IMG/VR virus record: IMGVR_UViG_3300017917_003143
Location: 190,095-254,094 of that record
Strand: one strand, 5' to 3'
DNA from: a virus
DNA length: 64,000 nucleotides
A model generated the notes under the pieces. That model did not search any database, was not told where the DNA came from, and saw only the letters and a program-made list of their open reading frames with translations. Position 1 is the first letter of the stretch; each line of letters starts with the position of its first letter. This document shows, piece by piece, positions 47,750 to 56,630 of this stretch. The position numbers and the translations under genes are program-made.

Positions 47750-48746
47750 ACTCTTTCATTTGTTGTGTAAATGTCTGTTGTTGATTACTATGTATCGCTA
47801 ATGCGTGGTGCTGATTATATAAACGTACCTGATGTGTTTCTGCCCAAAACTTTGTTAAATCTTGTTTGACCAACCATGCTATTTGATCTACCAATCTCTG
47901 TATCCTTTGTTGTCCATCGTCGATCAGATCAAAACTTTCATCAATCCAATCACTGTAAGTCTTGAATCCTAAGTTACGTATGTCTTGATAAAAACCGCGG
48001 TTAGCACACACAATAAAAGGATGCCCTGCCAGCACAGGTTTATAAAATTTTTCGGTCCTAAAGCTCGTAGGAGATTCAAAAACAGTTTCTGATACCAATG
48101 TAAACCAAGTGTCTTGATACTGTTTTGGTACTATTATTCCATCTATCCATCCAGGATTGTCTACATCATATCCTACAGGCAGTTTCCTTGTGGGAATCTT
48201 TGCAGTTGAATATGTACAATTGAAATGAGGGTGTCCCCACGTGACGTCTGATTCGTGATTGCACCACAAGGCATCTTCAAGCAGGCCGCGTTGCTGTAGC
48301 AAATCAATGAGATACTGCCGTTGTGGTCGTAATTTCCTGTTAGTAAAGAGAAAACTGTATGGACAAGAATGTTTATTGGTATCCAACAACGGAATACCGT
48401 AAGATTGGCTGCCGATAGTGGCCGCCAAAAAGTGTTCAGAGTTTAGATTGGTTATTTCCTTGGGTGCATCGCCGCCAGTGATCCAACGTATCTGTCCCGA
48501 TCTCATCCTGGTGATGTAATGAGGATCTGACGCTATGTGCCACTGTGTTATCACGCTTTCATCTGTTTTCTCGATTACTATCCTGCCACCCAACTCTAAT
48601 ATGTCACATATCCGGGGCCATTGGCTAATAAATGTTTTTAAACTAATAACATAGATATCCACAGTCATGGCCAAATGACCTGTTAAGATTTCACTGTCAG
48701 GTTGTAAGTAATTTAAGGCCAGGCCGGGTTCAACTATGATTCGCAT
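47730..48746 (-). CDS. Glycosyltransferase-like protein (EKxxKP family)
   Basis: 338 aa. Contains FTLVSETVFESPTSFRTEKF then YKPVLAGHPFIVCANRGF and NLGFKTYSDWIDESFD near 215-270, the same pattern as proteins at 36600 and 37643. N-terminal half divergent. Lies between two radical SAM genes with overlaps at both ends, suggesting it acts on the same product. Confidence 0.6.
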   Translation of the reverse strand: MRIIVEPGLALNYLQPDSEILTGHLAMTVDIYVISLKTFISQWPRICDILELGGRIVIEKTDESVITQWHIASDPHYITRMRSGQIRWITGGDAPKEITNLNSEHFLAATIGSQSYGIPLLDTNKHSCPYSFLFTNRKLRPQRQYLIDLLQQRGLLEDALWCNHESDVTWGHPHFNCTYSTAKIPTRKLPVGYDVDNPGWIDGIIVPKQYQDTWFTLVSETVFESPTSFRTEKFYKPVLAGHPFIVCANRGFYQDIRNLGFKTYSDWIDESFDLIDDGQQRIQRLVDQIAWLVKQDLTKFWAETHQVRLYNQHHALAIHSNQQQTFTQQMKEFVNAKN

Positions 48747-50157
48747 GATAACCGCATTCCGTCCACCATTCGACCATTTCAGGAAATACCTTCAAGAACC
48801 GTGTACCACGTCTACGATCATGCTCGTTGAAGAATCTATAGAAGTCTGCTTTTTGTCGACGTACATAGTCTGGATCTAACTTTGATCCATCGCGCATCCA
48901 GGCAATGTCACGATCAAGTCTGCTGAGTTCGTAATCTTTGAATCCTTTGAATCTGTTTTCTTCTGTTTCAAGATTTTTCATCATCCAGACCCAAGTAGAT
49001 TCCAGCAAGTCTGCATAACTTTCAGGCAATAGTTGCATGCTCTGCCAAGTTGGTGTACGCAACACCGGAGTGTCAAACCAAACACGCTGGTATGTGTTTG
49101 AATAAATTTGTCTTAGCCCCAATATTGCTACCATGAGATCTTGGAAACTAGTCACTGATAAATTATTCATAGTCACGATAAAAGTAATCGAGCTACGACC
49201 TGGTATCTCACTTAGAAACTCGTTTACACGATCCCATAACAATCTAAAGTCAAGACCGTGCCGGATGTATTCTGCTTTGTCAAACCAAGCATCAAGACTG
49301 ACATACTGCATGAAGTGTTCGATCTTTTCTCCTTCGCACAGCATCTTGACGTATCCTTTGTATCGTTGCCAAAGTTTGTCTTCTACTGAGAAGTTTGATG
49401 TTACATTCAAATGCAATCGAGGATTATGATTGTGTAAGACATAATCAAACACACGATAAGTGTTTTTATCCATGAGCGGCTCGCCACCGGTCATGCGGAA
49501 ATGTTCCAGTTCTGGATACAACGTAGGCCACCATGACCAAAATGCATCCACATAAGGGTTTTCTTCTCTGTTGGGGATAGGTCTGCGATCGCCTGAGAAG
49601 TAAGCAGGATCATTGTGTGGAGTTGATGTAGGGAATGCTCCTTCTCGTTCAGCTTCGTCCATCCAACTGGAACTGAACTGTGGACTACAATAACTGCATT
49701 TTAGATTACATGCAGAGTTGAAATTTACTTCAACATAACTGGGTATCGCATCTTGATCCCAAGGTGCTTGAGTAATCTTTTCAAAGTCACGTGCGGCCCA
49801 AGGTTCACCAGAACGATAGTGTCGATCGCTGAGTTTGCCATTGTCTTCCATGGTCCAGCAGTACTGGCATTCGCCCGGACGTGTACCTTCCAGCATCAAC
49901 TTTCTCTGTTGTTTTTTGTGCTCGGTATTATGGATGCCCGACGGGCTTCGTTGGATATCTTCCACACGGATTTTGTGTAGCGGTGGATGGTAACAGGAGT
50001 TGGTATGGCCTGTGGTTAAGTGTAAGCTGACCTGTTTCCATTTGGCCAGGCACATGCTGGGACTCACAGAGTCCAGTTTTTCTTTCATTATCTCAGCATC
50101 GCTGAGGAACTTTGACTTGAAGTCTGTAGTGACTTCATCGCCTTTGTTGTTTACCAT
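48730..50157 (-). CDS. Radical SAM protein with N-terminal cysteine cluster
   Basis: 475 aa, longest of the set. Cys36, Cys55, Cys97/100 (CQYC), core CNLKCSYC (150/154/157) and MTGGEPLMD near 228. N-terminal KWKQVSLHLTTGHTNSCYHP parallels KWYNATIWLGSGMTTSCHHP of the 46385 protein, showing duplication. Overlaps upstream gene by 7 bases. Confidence 0.88.
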   Translation of the reverse strand: MVNNKGDEVTTDFKSKFLSDAEIMKEKLDSVSPSMCLAKWKQVSLHLTTGHTNSCYHPPLHKIRVEDIQRSPSGIHNTEHKKQQRKLMLEGTRPGECQYCWTMEDNGKLSDRHYRSGEPWAARDFEKITQAPWDQDAIPSYVEVNFNSACNLKCSYCSPQFSSSWMDEAEREGAFPTSTPHNDPAYFSGDRRPIPNREENPYVDAFWSWWPTLYPELEHFRMTGGEPLMDKNTYRVFDYVLHNHNPRLHLNVTSNFSVEDKLWQRYKGYVKMLCEGEKIEHFMQYVSLDAWFDKAEYIRHGLDFRLLWDRVNEFLSEIPGRSSITFIVTMNNLSVTSFQDLMVAILGLRQIYSNTYQRVWFDTPVLRTPTWQSMQLLPESYADLLESTWVWMMKNLETEENRFKGFKDYELSRLDRDIAWMRDGSKLDPDYVRRQKADFYRFFNEHDRRRGTRFLKVFPEMVEWWTECGYHANHS

Positions 50158-51080
50158 CCTTCTTGGCTCCGGATAACATCCATCTCTCTGGTCATCACAC
50201 CACGATTATGCCAATTGCTACGATAATGATCTTTAAAGAATGCGCTCTGGAATGGTGGCATAAAAGCCATGGGCAATCCTAACTGCGTCGACAATGGTTC
50301 GTGATACTGATCGATTAGATCTGCAGGTTCTCTCGGTGCTGCCACAGCGTCCCATATGTTTTTCAAGCAATCAAAGTTTTGTACTTCTCGATAATCCCAT
50401 TCACTCAGCATGGTCATGTATGTGCCTTGGCGGGCTCCAGCGATAGCCCAGAATCCGTTTTCAACATCACAGCCTACATTGTGCCAGATAGTGAGATGGT
50501 CAAAGTTTCGTTTGTGTACCCGATCCTTGAATTCACTGACTGTGGGCTTGCGTCCACGATCTAAACACATTTTAACACCTTCGCGGAATCCTGCTCTCCA
50601 TGCATGGAAAGGTGATCCGTTGGGATAAGTTGTTGAATAGCAATCATGCATGGGCCAGTACAGCGGATCGAAACAAAACTCTACTTCAGTTTCTGTGCGG
50701 CCATCAGTGTTTTCGTGAGTTTTCATGTTCAATACAAAATCACGAGTCCAACTACTGATACCACCATTGCCATACATCAATCCATTGACATGATTGCGGG
50801 CCCGCCACCGATATACAGCACGTTCCCAGTCATCGTTGTGATATTCTAAAGTAAGATTGAAAAATCGTTCATCGGGCAGATTGTCGCCATCGATCAGGAT
50901 AAATCTTTCAGTGTCTGATGCTTCTGCGGCTGCCTTGTGTGCGGCATCGCTGCCTTTGACTCCGTCCACACGCTTGGCCCAAGGTACCATGTTCTTGATG
51001 CGTACCCAGAACTCTTCTTTTTGTGGCTCATCGTAACTCAAATAAATGCAATCTAAATCTGCTATGTCAATCTGCTTCAT
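50151..51080 (-). CDS. Glycosyltransferase-like protein, GT-A type
   Basis: 309 aa. IYLSYDEPQKEEFWVRIKNM, then AAHKAAAEASDTERFILIDGDNLP with a DGD in the place of a DxD metal site, and SPFHAWRAGFREGVKMCLDRG. Corresponds to the C-terminal half of the 35000 protein (AAYHAAANASNTDWFF; WRTAFRECLKLQG). Probably a nucleotide-sugar transferase. Confidence 0.68.
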   Translation of the reverse strand: MKQIDIADLDCIYLSYDEPQKEEFWVRIKNMVPWAKRVDGVKGSDAAHKAAAEASDTERFILIDGDNLPDERFFNLTLEYHNDDWERAVYRWRARNHVNGLMYGNGGISSWTRDFVLNMKTHENTDGRTETEVEFCFDPLYWPMHDCYSTTYPNGSPFHAWRAGFREGVKMCLDRGRKPTVSEFKDRVHKRNFDHLTIWHNVGCDVENGFWAIAGARQGTYMTMLSEWDYREVQNFDCLKNIWDAVAAPREPADLIDQYHEPLSTQLGLPMAFMPPFQSAFFKDHYRSNWHNRGVMTREMDVIRSQEGW

Positions 51081-51414
51081 GTGTTGTTTTCACTTCCCAA
51101 TATTTTTTCTGATGATAATCTGATGAAACTACTATTGTAATATCGTCCTGATGGCAAGGATGCTGTCCAAACTCACTGGGCACTAATTTCCAGCTGGCTG
51201 GATGTTTTAGTTTTACTATCTGTCCGTCTTTGACTCTGATATCAAATCTTGCCTGATCAAATGTCAACCGATCGACTATTATGTAGTCGCCCGGCAGGTC
51301 TTCCATGCTATAATGTATCACACGACCTTGATCGTCATAATACAAACGAAATTCGTGTCGAACTTCTTCTTGGACCCAATTATGATTAGCTACGGCTTGC
51401 CAAAAGTTGTCCAT
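51067..51414 (-). CDS. Hypothetical protein, 115 aa
   Basis: MDNFWQAVANHNWVQEEVRH, FRLYYDDQGRVIHYSMEDLP and DIRVKDGQIVKLKHPASWKL: an all-beta small domain. Overlaps the glycosyltransferase genes on both sides. Small proteins of this kind occur beside glycosyltransferases in T4-like phages; role unknown. Confidence 0.65.
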   Translation of the reverse strand: MDNFWQAVANHNWVQEEVRHEFRLYYDDQGRVIHYSMEDLPGDYIIVDRLTFDQARFDIRVKDGQIVKLKHPASWKLVPSEFGQHPCHQDDITIVVSSDYHQKKYWEVKTTHEAD

Positions 51415-52219
51415 AATGCTCCTCTAACTCTTTCGCGAAAATCTTTTCATGATAGTGTACTGCACCTTGCTGTTCTACTGTGTTGATCCGTATGCGCCCG
51501 CTGACTAACTCCCAAACAAACTCGTCTGTCCAGGGGCGAGCATCTGTCTTAAGATAATTGATGGCTGGTTTCATGTGTATCATATTAGGCCAATTGCCAG
51601 GCAATGTGACTCTTTCTTGGCTCATGTATTTGGCAACCATGGCATAAATCATATCAGTGTTGGCTGGAACACTGTCACAATACTTCAGAGTTTGCCGCAC
51701 AGTTGGCCAATTTTCAAAAAATGTTCTTACCAACTGCCAAAATTCTACAGCAGTTTTACTTAATCTCCAGTAAGTGATTGCATTGTACACATCTGGTAAA
51801 TCGTTATCATCAAACAACCGACGGTACGCTCGACTATTACTTTCATCATTGAGATAGTTTCTTACGCCCTGGCTTATTACTACATCTCGGTGTTCAAACC
51901 ATGACCACCAGTGATCGATATTGCCCGTGATGATCATGTCTGCTTCTAATTTGATCGTTTCTCGGAAAGGACTGGCTTGGAATGCTTGCCAATCATTGGC
52001 CAATTTCCATGTACCACCAGGGTCTTGGTCCCCAAAAGGAAAAGGACGCACGATATCAAACACTGGATCGTTCTCGGTGGAATCCGTGACCAAACAAATC
52101 TTGCAATCGGGCATCCACCAGCGCAGACTTTTTGCCAAGGCGCGAGCGCAAGCAACATAGTCATCTCGACCATTGTTACTAGCCAATATCAAATAACCAC
52201 GTTCAAATTCTACTGCCAC
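51386..52219 (-). CDS. Glycosyltransferase-like protein, GT-A type
   Basis: 277 aa. Begins GYLILASNNGRDDYVACARA then LAKSLRWWMPDCKICLVTD, typical of nucleotide-diphospho-sugar transferases (GT8-like). KLEADMIIT has an ExD in the DxD position; INYLKTDARPWTDEFVWELV follows. Related in layout to the 52203 protein. Acceptor unknown. Confidence 0.68.
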   Translation of the reverse strand: MAVEFERGYLILASNNGRDDYVACARALAKSLRWWMPDCKICLVTDSTENDPVFDIVRPFPFGDQDPGGTWKLANDWQAFQASPFRETIKLEADMIITGNIDHWWSWFEHRDVVISQGVRNYLNDESNSRAYRRLFDDNDLPDVYNAITYWRLSKTAVEFWQLVRTFFENWPTVRQTLKYCDSVPANTDMIYAMVAKYMSQERVTLPGNWPNMIHMKPAINYLKTDARPWTDEFVWELVSGRIRINTVEQQGAVHYHEKIFAKELEEHYGQLLASRS

Positions 52220-53024
52220 AGATTTTCCCCAAGTCAGGTTTGTTCATTACATGCAAATCGCAGTTTTCTAAAATCATTCTTTGATGACGTTCTTTGTTAT
52301 CAACCATGCGAACATAATTTAATTGGAAACGATCCTGCTCAAGTTGATTTAAGTATACATCATAAAACGCTGTAAACAACGGCCAAGGAATGTCAGGTAT
52401 AGCATCAGGTATGTGGCCATAAATTGTATTAAGAGCTATGCTGATAGCGTAATCGTTGCGATAAAGATCTTGATTGAATTTGTAAATGCGGCTATAGTGA
52501 TACCAGTTAGCTTCGATCATAGACATCATATCAAACACTGATTCAGCCAACTGACTTTTGCGGAAAAACAATACTGTGGCCCACCACATAGGCATTTCAA
52601 CGTTTCCAAATCTGGTATCAACCGCAAAGTTGCGTCGATCTGTAACATCAAGCACATACCGATGACAAAGCAAATCTTGATTGCTATCAAACAATACTTT
52701 TAGTCTATCGCTGGCTACAATATAATCTGTATCAAGAACTATCGTTTCGTCATAAGGAGTAACATCATACGCACGACACCGCCCACGATTATACCAATGA
52801 GCACTGGAGTCAGCATTCATATGATCATATTTACGGGTACCACCACTACGACTTTCACGTATGATTACTTGGTCAAACATTGATGTGTCTCCTGGAGACG
52901 AATCCGTGACTAACGTGACTGGAAGATCAAGATGGCGATTGATCCTAGGCGCGGACCATTGAGCTTGACTCACATAGTCAACTTGATCATTGTTAAAAGC
53001 AAATAATACAGCGCCACGAGTCAT
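52203..53024 (-). CDS. Glycosyltransferase-like protein, GT-A type
   Basis: 273 aa. N-terminal VLFAFNNDQVDYVSQAQWSA and LPVTLVTDSSPGD, then TIVLDTDYIVASD with a clear DxD. Together with the 51386 protein it is a tandem pair. ATGA overlap with the first gene of the operon. C-terminus MVDNKERHQRMILENCDLHV is conserved-looking. Confidence 0.72.
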   Translation of the reverse strand: MTRGAVLFAFNNDQVDYVSQAQWSAPRINRHLDLPVTLVTDSSPGDTSMFDQVIIRESRSGGTRKYDHMNADSSAHWYNRGRCRAYDVTPYDETIVLDTDYIVASDRLKVLFDSNQDLLCHRYVLDVTDRRNFAVDTRFGNVEMPMWWATVLFFRKSQLAESVFDMMSMIEANWYHYSRIYKFNQDLYRNDYAISIALNTIYGHIPDAIPDIPWPLFTAFYDVYLNQLEQDRFQLNYVRMVDNKERHQRMILENCDLHVMNKPDLGKICGSRI

Positions 53025-53332
53025 CGATTTTTACTCAATGTTTCTAATTCTATCATCCAAGCTGTGAGTTGTTCTTGCCAGCGATCATGTGTCAAATGTT
53101 GTAGTTCAGGCACATTGACTCTAACAGGAGTATCATACAGATCCACGATCACAGCTTCTTCTGTAGGGCATGCCTGTAATAGAGTCAATAGTTCTGGGCC
53201 AGCGCACCACATTCCGCCGCCATAAGCAAAGGTCATTTTGCTTTGATATTTTTCTTTAAGCAGTTTTTTCTGTGTAGCGTGATCAAAACGGCTTTTGATC
53301 TCTTGAGTTAGTTGATTAGGGTCCATGGTCAT
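53021..53332 (-). CDS. Hypothetical protein, 103 aa, first gene of minus operon
   Basis: MTMDPNQLTQEIKSRFDHAT helix, then MTFAYGGGMWCAGPELLTLL and EAVIVDLYDTPVRVNVPELQ. Begins within 5 bases of the -10 box of the promoter at 53338-53366, so it is leaderless or nearly so. Small chaperone- or clamp-like phage protein is possible; no family named. Confidence 0.65.
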   Translation of the reverse strand: MTMDPNQLTQEIKSRFDHATQKKLLKEKYQSKMTFAYGGGMWCAGPELLTLLQACPTEEAVIVDLYDTPVRVNVPELQHLTHDRWQEQLTAWMIELETLSKNR

Positions 53333-53337
53333 ACTCC

Positions 53338-53366
53338 ATTATAACAGAGTATGTACCAAAAGTAAA
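53338..53366 (-). promoter_or_regulatory. Sigma70-type promoter of the 14-gene minus operon
   Basis: On the minus strand TTTACT (53366-53361), 17 bases, TATAAT (53343-53338). The -35 box overlaps the terminator stem of the structural genes. Confidence 0.72.
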
Positions 53367-53390
53367 GGGCCCGGAGGCCCTTTTTGTTTG
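53364..53390 (-). terminator. Bidirectional rho-independent terminator
   Basis: AAAGGGCC / GGCCCTTT around a 4-base loop; T-rich on both strands. Ends the minus-strand structural transcripts. Confidence 0.8.
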
Positions 53391-53404
53391 AGCGATTTGC
53401 TCGA

Positions 53405-54382
53405 TTACGAACCAGTCTGCGATCCAGACAGTGTGGGTGTTCCCCAACTGGTTGTAGTAAGGTAAGTTGTAGCAGATGGTGTAAGAGTCACTGTAGCATT
53501 TAGAGTACCATCAACAGTGGTCAATCCACCTGGTTTAGCGATAGTTGAGCTGATTGTTATCACTGATCCAGTGTCTGCGTTGGAACCTTGTGTACCGTTG
53601 GTTTTCACGTTGATAGTCAAGCTATTACCTTCGTAACCATAGTAAGAACTTGCTGACTGTGTGAATACTTGTACGTTTGCTGTGGTAAAGTCATAGTAGC
53701 CTGTTGTAGTAGCGACGGTTGGGGATCCTGAGCCGCCCACTTTGGTTGTTCCTGTGTAACTACCGCCAACAATGGTTTGTGTTCCTGTTCCTGCTGTGAT
53801 TACCACAGTACCGCAAGCTGATAATAAGTTCGTGATTGCTGTGTTTTGGTCGTTAACCGATCCGCCTGTACGGCTATAGGTTAAGTTTACTCTTCCGCCA
53901 GCATTAAAGAAATAACGTGCGGCATCACCAGAAGCAAATGTCACAGTATGAGTAAATGTCACACTTGATGTCCAACTTGTTGTACGATCAACGCTACCAC
54001 CTGCTGTAATATTTGTACCGGCTGCGGCACAGTTTAATCTGTTATTAAAAATCGTAGTGATGTTTGTTGATAATGCGGCAAAAGCACTGATAGTATTACC
54101 TACTACCGGATTGGTAATAGATGTAATCGTTGATCCTTGCTGGCTAGCCGAGCTGGAAATACGATTTAACAGAGTTGCCCATTGAGTAGCTGTAACTGTT
54201 TGTCCTGCTGTGACTGCGCTGAGAACTGGAAGAGTTGTCTGACCATACCCCTTGTCACCAGTACCGATGCCCCACACGGTATTTACGTTTGCGACGTTAT
54301 TGTCACCCGTGCCGCTGGCGTTGCCTGTGGCAAAGATATTATAGTCGTCGTCTAATATTACTGATCCGGTCGAGTAAGCCAT
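53405..54382 (-). CDS. Virion structural protein
   Basis: 325 aa, almost only Gly, Ser, Thr, Asn and Ala. MAYSTGSVILDDDYNIFATG and TQWATLLNRISSSASQQGS are typical of fibre or decoration proteins in T4-like phages of aquatic bacteria, and the rest is beta-rich low-complexity (TSSVTFTHTVTFASGDAARY). Last structural gene before the terminator at 53364-53390. Confidence 0.78.
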   Translation of the reverse strand: MAYSTGSVILDDDYNIFATGNASGTGDNNVANVNTVWGIGTGDKGYGQTTLPVLSAVTAGQTVTATQWATLLNRISSSASQQGSTITSITNPVVGNTISAFAALSTNITTIFNNRLNCAAAGTNITAGGSVDRTTSWTSSVTFTHTVTFASGDAARYFFNAGGRVNLTYSRTGGSVNDQNTAITNLLSACGTVVITAGTGTQTIVGGSYTGTTKVGGSGSPTVATTTGYYDFTTANVQVFTQSASSYYGYEGNSLTINVKTNGTQGSNADTGSVITISSTIAKPGGLTTVDGTLNATVTLTPSATTYLTTTSWGTPTLSGSQTGS

Positions 54383-54392
54383 ATTTCAATCC

Positions 54393-55826
54393 TTAGTTAA
54401 TGGTCACAATGGCTTCAACAGTTCCTTCATCATCAGTGGTCTTAGATGTAAGGGCCCGTCCAATGACATTGAACGCTGTAGCTTCACCTTGGCGAGCCGC
54501 CCTGGCCAACCCGTTACCTGCGCTAATCAAGCGATCACCTTTGCGAACTTTTCCAACAACTAATACTGGCACACGTCCTGTCATTGCGATAGGAGGATGT
54601 GTTTCGTCGTTGCCGGCTGCGCCATTCATAGTGTAAGCTGGTCTGGTACTGATAACACCAAAAACTTCTTCAGAGGCTTCGTCCATCGCGGCTGTAATTT
54701 CTTTTTCGCCACCCAACATAACAACTGTGCCTGGAGGATATGCGGCGTCTGCTTCAAAACGTTCTGCCAAGTCAGCGTATTCTGCTGATGTGGCTTTAGC
54801 AAATATAGTATTGAAGTAACTGCTTGAGCTACCAATGTTACCTACACCGTTGGAATTGTTATTGACGATACTACCCAACGACACTGCGGCAGTACCAAAA
54901 TTGACTGTGCCACCTGTTGAAGAAATAGTTCCGCCAACTGATAAGCCGTTGAGCACTGTGACGTTACCTGTTGCTCCATCGATCACTATAGGTGATATAG
55001 TTGAACCACCATCGTTGACCTGGATGTAAACATCACCGTCTTGTGTTTGGTTGCGCAAGTATACATCGGTACCTTGCACAAATAATCTGCCATCTGAGTC
55101 GCCACCAACGTACAAACCAGTGTCATTGAGAACGCTCAATGTGCCAGTGGTAGATGTGTTGGTGTTACTGCGCATGAATGCGGTACTATCAAGGCTGTCT
55201 AATGCATCAGCGTTGGTTGCGGTACCTTTGAAAACTGCACCAGCCACTGTGGTGCTCATATTCAGACCTGGACCAATGGTCGAAAAGCCTGACAGTGCGG
55301 CAGCTGGAGTAAATGTTGCGTCTTTAGAGAATATGGCCACGATTGTGTTGTTAACGAACATTTTAACAACCACGTGGTCTGCACCTGGGGAGGTATCAGT
55401 GACTGTGTCAACAATAGCACCTGAAGTACCTGTTCCTGAAGTAAATGCTGGGCCAACTAGAATGTAACCAGAACCGTTGTATACTTTGAGCTGTTGGTTT
55501 ACTGTATCAAACCAAAGATCGCCGGTGACGTTGCTTGCTGGAGTAGAAGAACTGGCGGTAGCTGATCCTATGACTTTGAATGTTGTACCATTGTACACTT
55601 TCATCAAGCCATTGGTTTTGTCCCACCAAAGCTGACCAACCAATGGGTCGCCCGGTGGAGTGGTATTGCTACCATTTTCCAATAGGTGGATGAAGTTTTC
55701 GTCCAGGAATTCACCGTAACCAGCGTAGTTTTTACCCACCAGGGTCATGCTGGAATCAGTGTTAATGGTACCGTCTGCGATTACCGCAAAAATAGTACCA
55801 TCAGTTAAGTTAATTGTATAGGCCAT
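54393..55826 (-). CDS. Tail-fibre-like structural protein
   Basis: 477 aa. Starts MAYTINLTDGTIFAVIADGT and continues LVGKNYAGYGEFLDENFIHL, then PLVGQLWWDKTNGLMKVYNG: a fibre protein type common in T4-like phages of aquatic bacteria. Two WWDKTNG/WFDTVNQ repeats bind to form trimeric fibre sections, and the C-terminus (SAEYADLAERFEADAAYPPG) resembles a peptidase-like or head domain of tail fibres. RBS GGAG and a TAAATA motif upstream. Confidence 0.88.
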   Translation of the reverse strand: MAYTINLTDGTIFAVIADGTINTDSSMTLVGKNYAGYGEFLDENFIHLLENGSNTTPPGDPLVGQLWWDKTNGLMKVYNGTTFKVIGSATASSSTPASNVTGDLWFDTVNQQLKVYNGSGYILVGPAFTSGTGTSGAIVDTVTDTSPGADHVVVKMFVNNTIVAIFSKDATFTPAAALSGFSTIGPGLNMSTTVAGAVFKGTATNADALDSLDSTAFMRSNTNTSTTGTLSVLNDTGLYVGGDSDGRLFVQGTDVYLRNQTQDGDVYIQVNDGGSTISPIVIDGATGNVTVLNGLSVGGTISSTGGTVNFGTAAVSLGSIVNNNSNGVGNIGSSSSYFNTIFAKATSAEYADLAERFEADAAYPPGTVVMLGGEKEITAAMDEASEEVFGVISTRPAYTMNGAAGNDETHPPIAMTGRVPVLVVGKVRKGDRLISAGNGLARAARQGEATAFNVIGRALTSKTTDDEGTVEAIVTIN

Positions 55827-55848
55827 TTGTTCTTACTCCGCTTTAGAG

Positions 55849-55856
55849 ATATTTAG
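55849..55856 (-). promoter_or_regulatory. TAAATA late-promoter-like motif (minus)
   Basis: CTAAATAT on the minus strand, about 22 bases before the fibre gene start at 55826. Confidence 0.45.
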
Positions 55857-55877
55857 CATATCTTAATATATCCATAT

Positions 55878-56480
55878 TTATGCGGCACTCAAATTAGTGA
55901 GTGTCTGTATCCGCACTGTATAATCAATTTGAATCTGACGATTCAAGCTCTTTTGTACTGGGTGAAAAATCACATGGGTGATCAATCGCAAGTCATCTGG
56001 GCTTCCGTTCCAGGTTTTTAAGCCCAGTTCGTCAAACACGTACTCACCGTTAAAATTGGTTGAGTTATCAAATGCTTGCTGTCCAGCAGGTTCACCGTAA
56101 TCCAACAAACAACTAACAAGGATATCTGTGTAAACTCGTCCTGTGGTGTGTAGCACCGTGAGATTGTTTCTGCTAGGATCTGTATTGGCAGCTGAATTAT
56201 CATCAACTACTTTGGCATAGGTAGGGTTGTACAAGTCAGCATTTTGACCTGTGGTATTAGGGGGAAGATACGTGATCACACCCGTTGGATCTACGCTGGA
56301 CCCGCCATTACCAAATGCCATGAGATAAATCTGGCCAATGTTTTTATTGGCCAAAGTATTGGCCATGCTTATAGAGATATTCTCATAATGGATAGCATTC
56401 TTTTTATCCACAAATACTTCTTTGGTATTTGGATCGAATATCTTGACAAAGCCCTCAATTTTTACAGGAACATGGTTCAT
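55878..56480 (-). CDS. Virion structural protein, 200 aa
   Basis: MNHVPVKIEGFVKIFDPNTK then KKNAIHYENISISMANTLAN, VYTDILVSCLLDYGE and FNGEYVFDELGLKTW: beta-rich structural protein known in similar phages. N-terminal FVKIFDPNTKEVFV resembles the 49-residue protein encoded just before it. ATGA overlap with that gene. Confidence 0.75.
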   Translation of the reverse strand: MNHVPVKIEGFVKIFDPNTKEVFVDKKNAIHYENISISMANTLANKNIGQIYLMAFGNGGSSVDPTGVITYLPPNTTGQNADLYNPTYAKVVDDNSAANTDPSRNNLTVLHTTGRVYTDILVSCLLDYGEPAGQQAFDNSTNFNGEYVFDELGLKTWNGSPDDLRLITHVIFHPVQKSLNRQIQIDYTVRIQTLTNLSAA

Positions 56481-56626
56481 CCTCGTGTCTCCACATAAAC
56501 TTTTTTGCTGTTAGGATCGAAGATTCTGACATGTCCGGTCACAGCAAAACCAGCACGATCATTGGGCTTGGCTGTGGGCTGAGGTTTAGATGTCTGCTGT
56601 TGTGGTTTTTCTGTCTTTTCTTGCAT
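56477..56626 (-). CDS. 49-residue small structural-type protein
   Basis: MQEKTEKPQQQTSKPQPTAK disordered start, then GHVRIFDPNSKKVYVETRG, which mirrors the N-terminus of the next protein. ATG at 56626 with TTAAATA-like box 4 bases before it. Too short for length filters but coupled by ATGA to the next gene. Confidence 0.65.
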   Translation of the reverse strand: MQEKTEKPQQQTSKPQPTAKPNDRAGFAVTGHVRIFDPNSKKVYVETRG

Positions 56627-56630
56627 AGGA

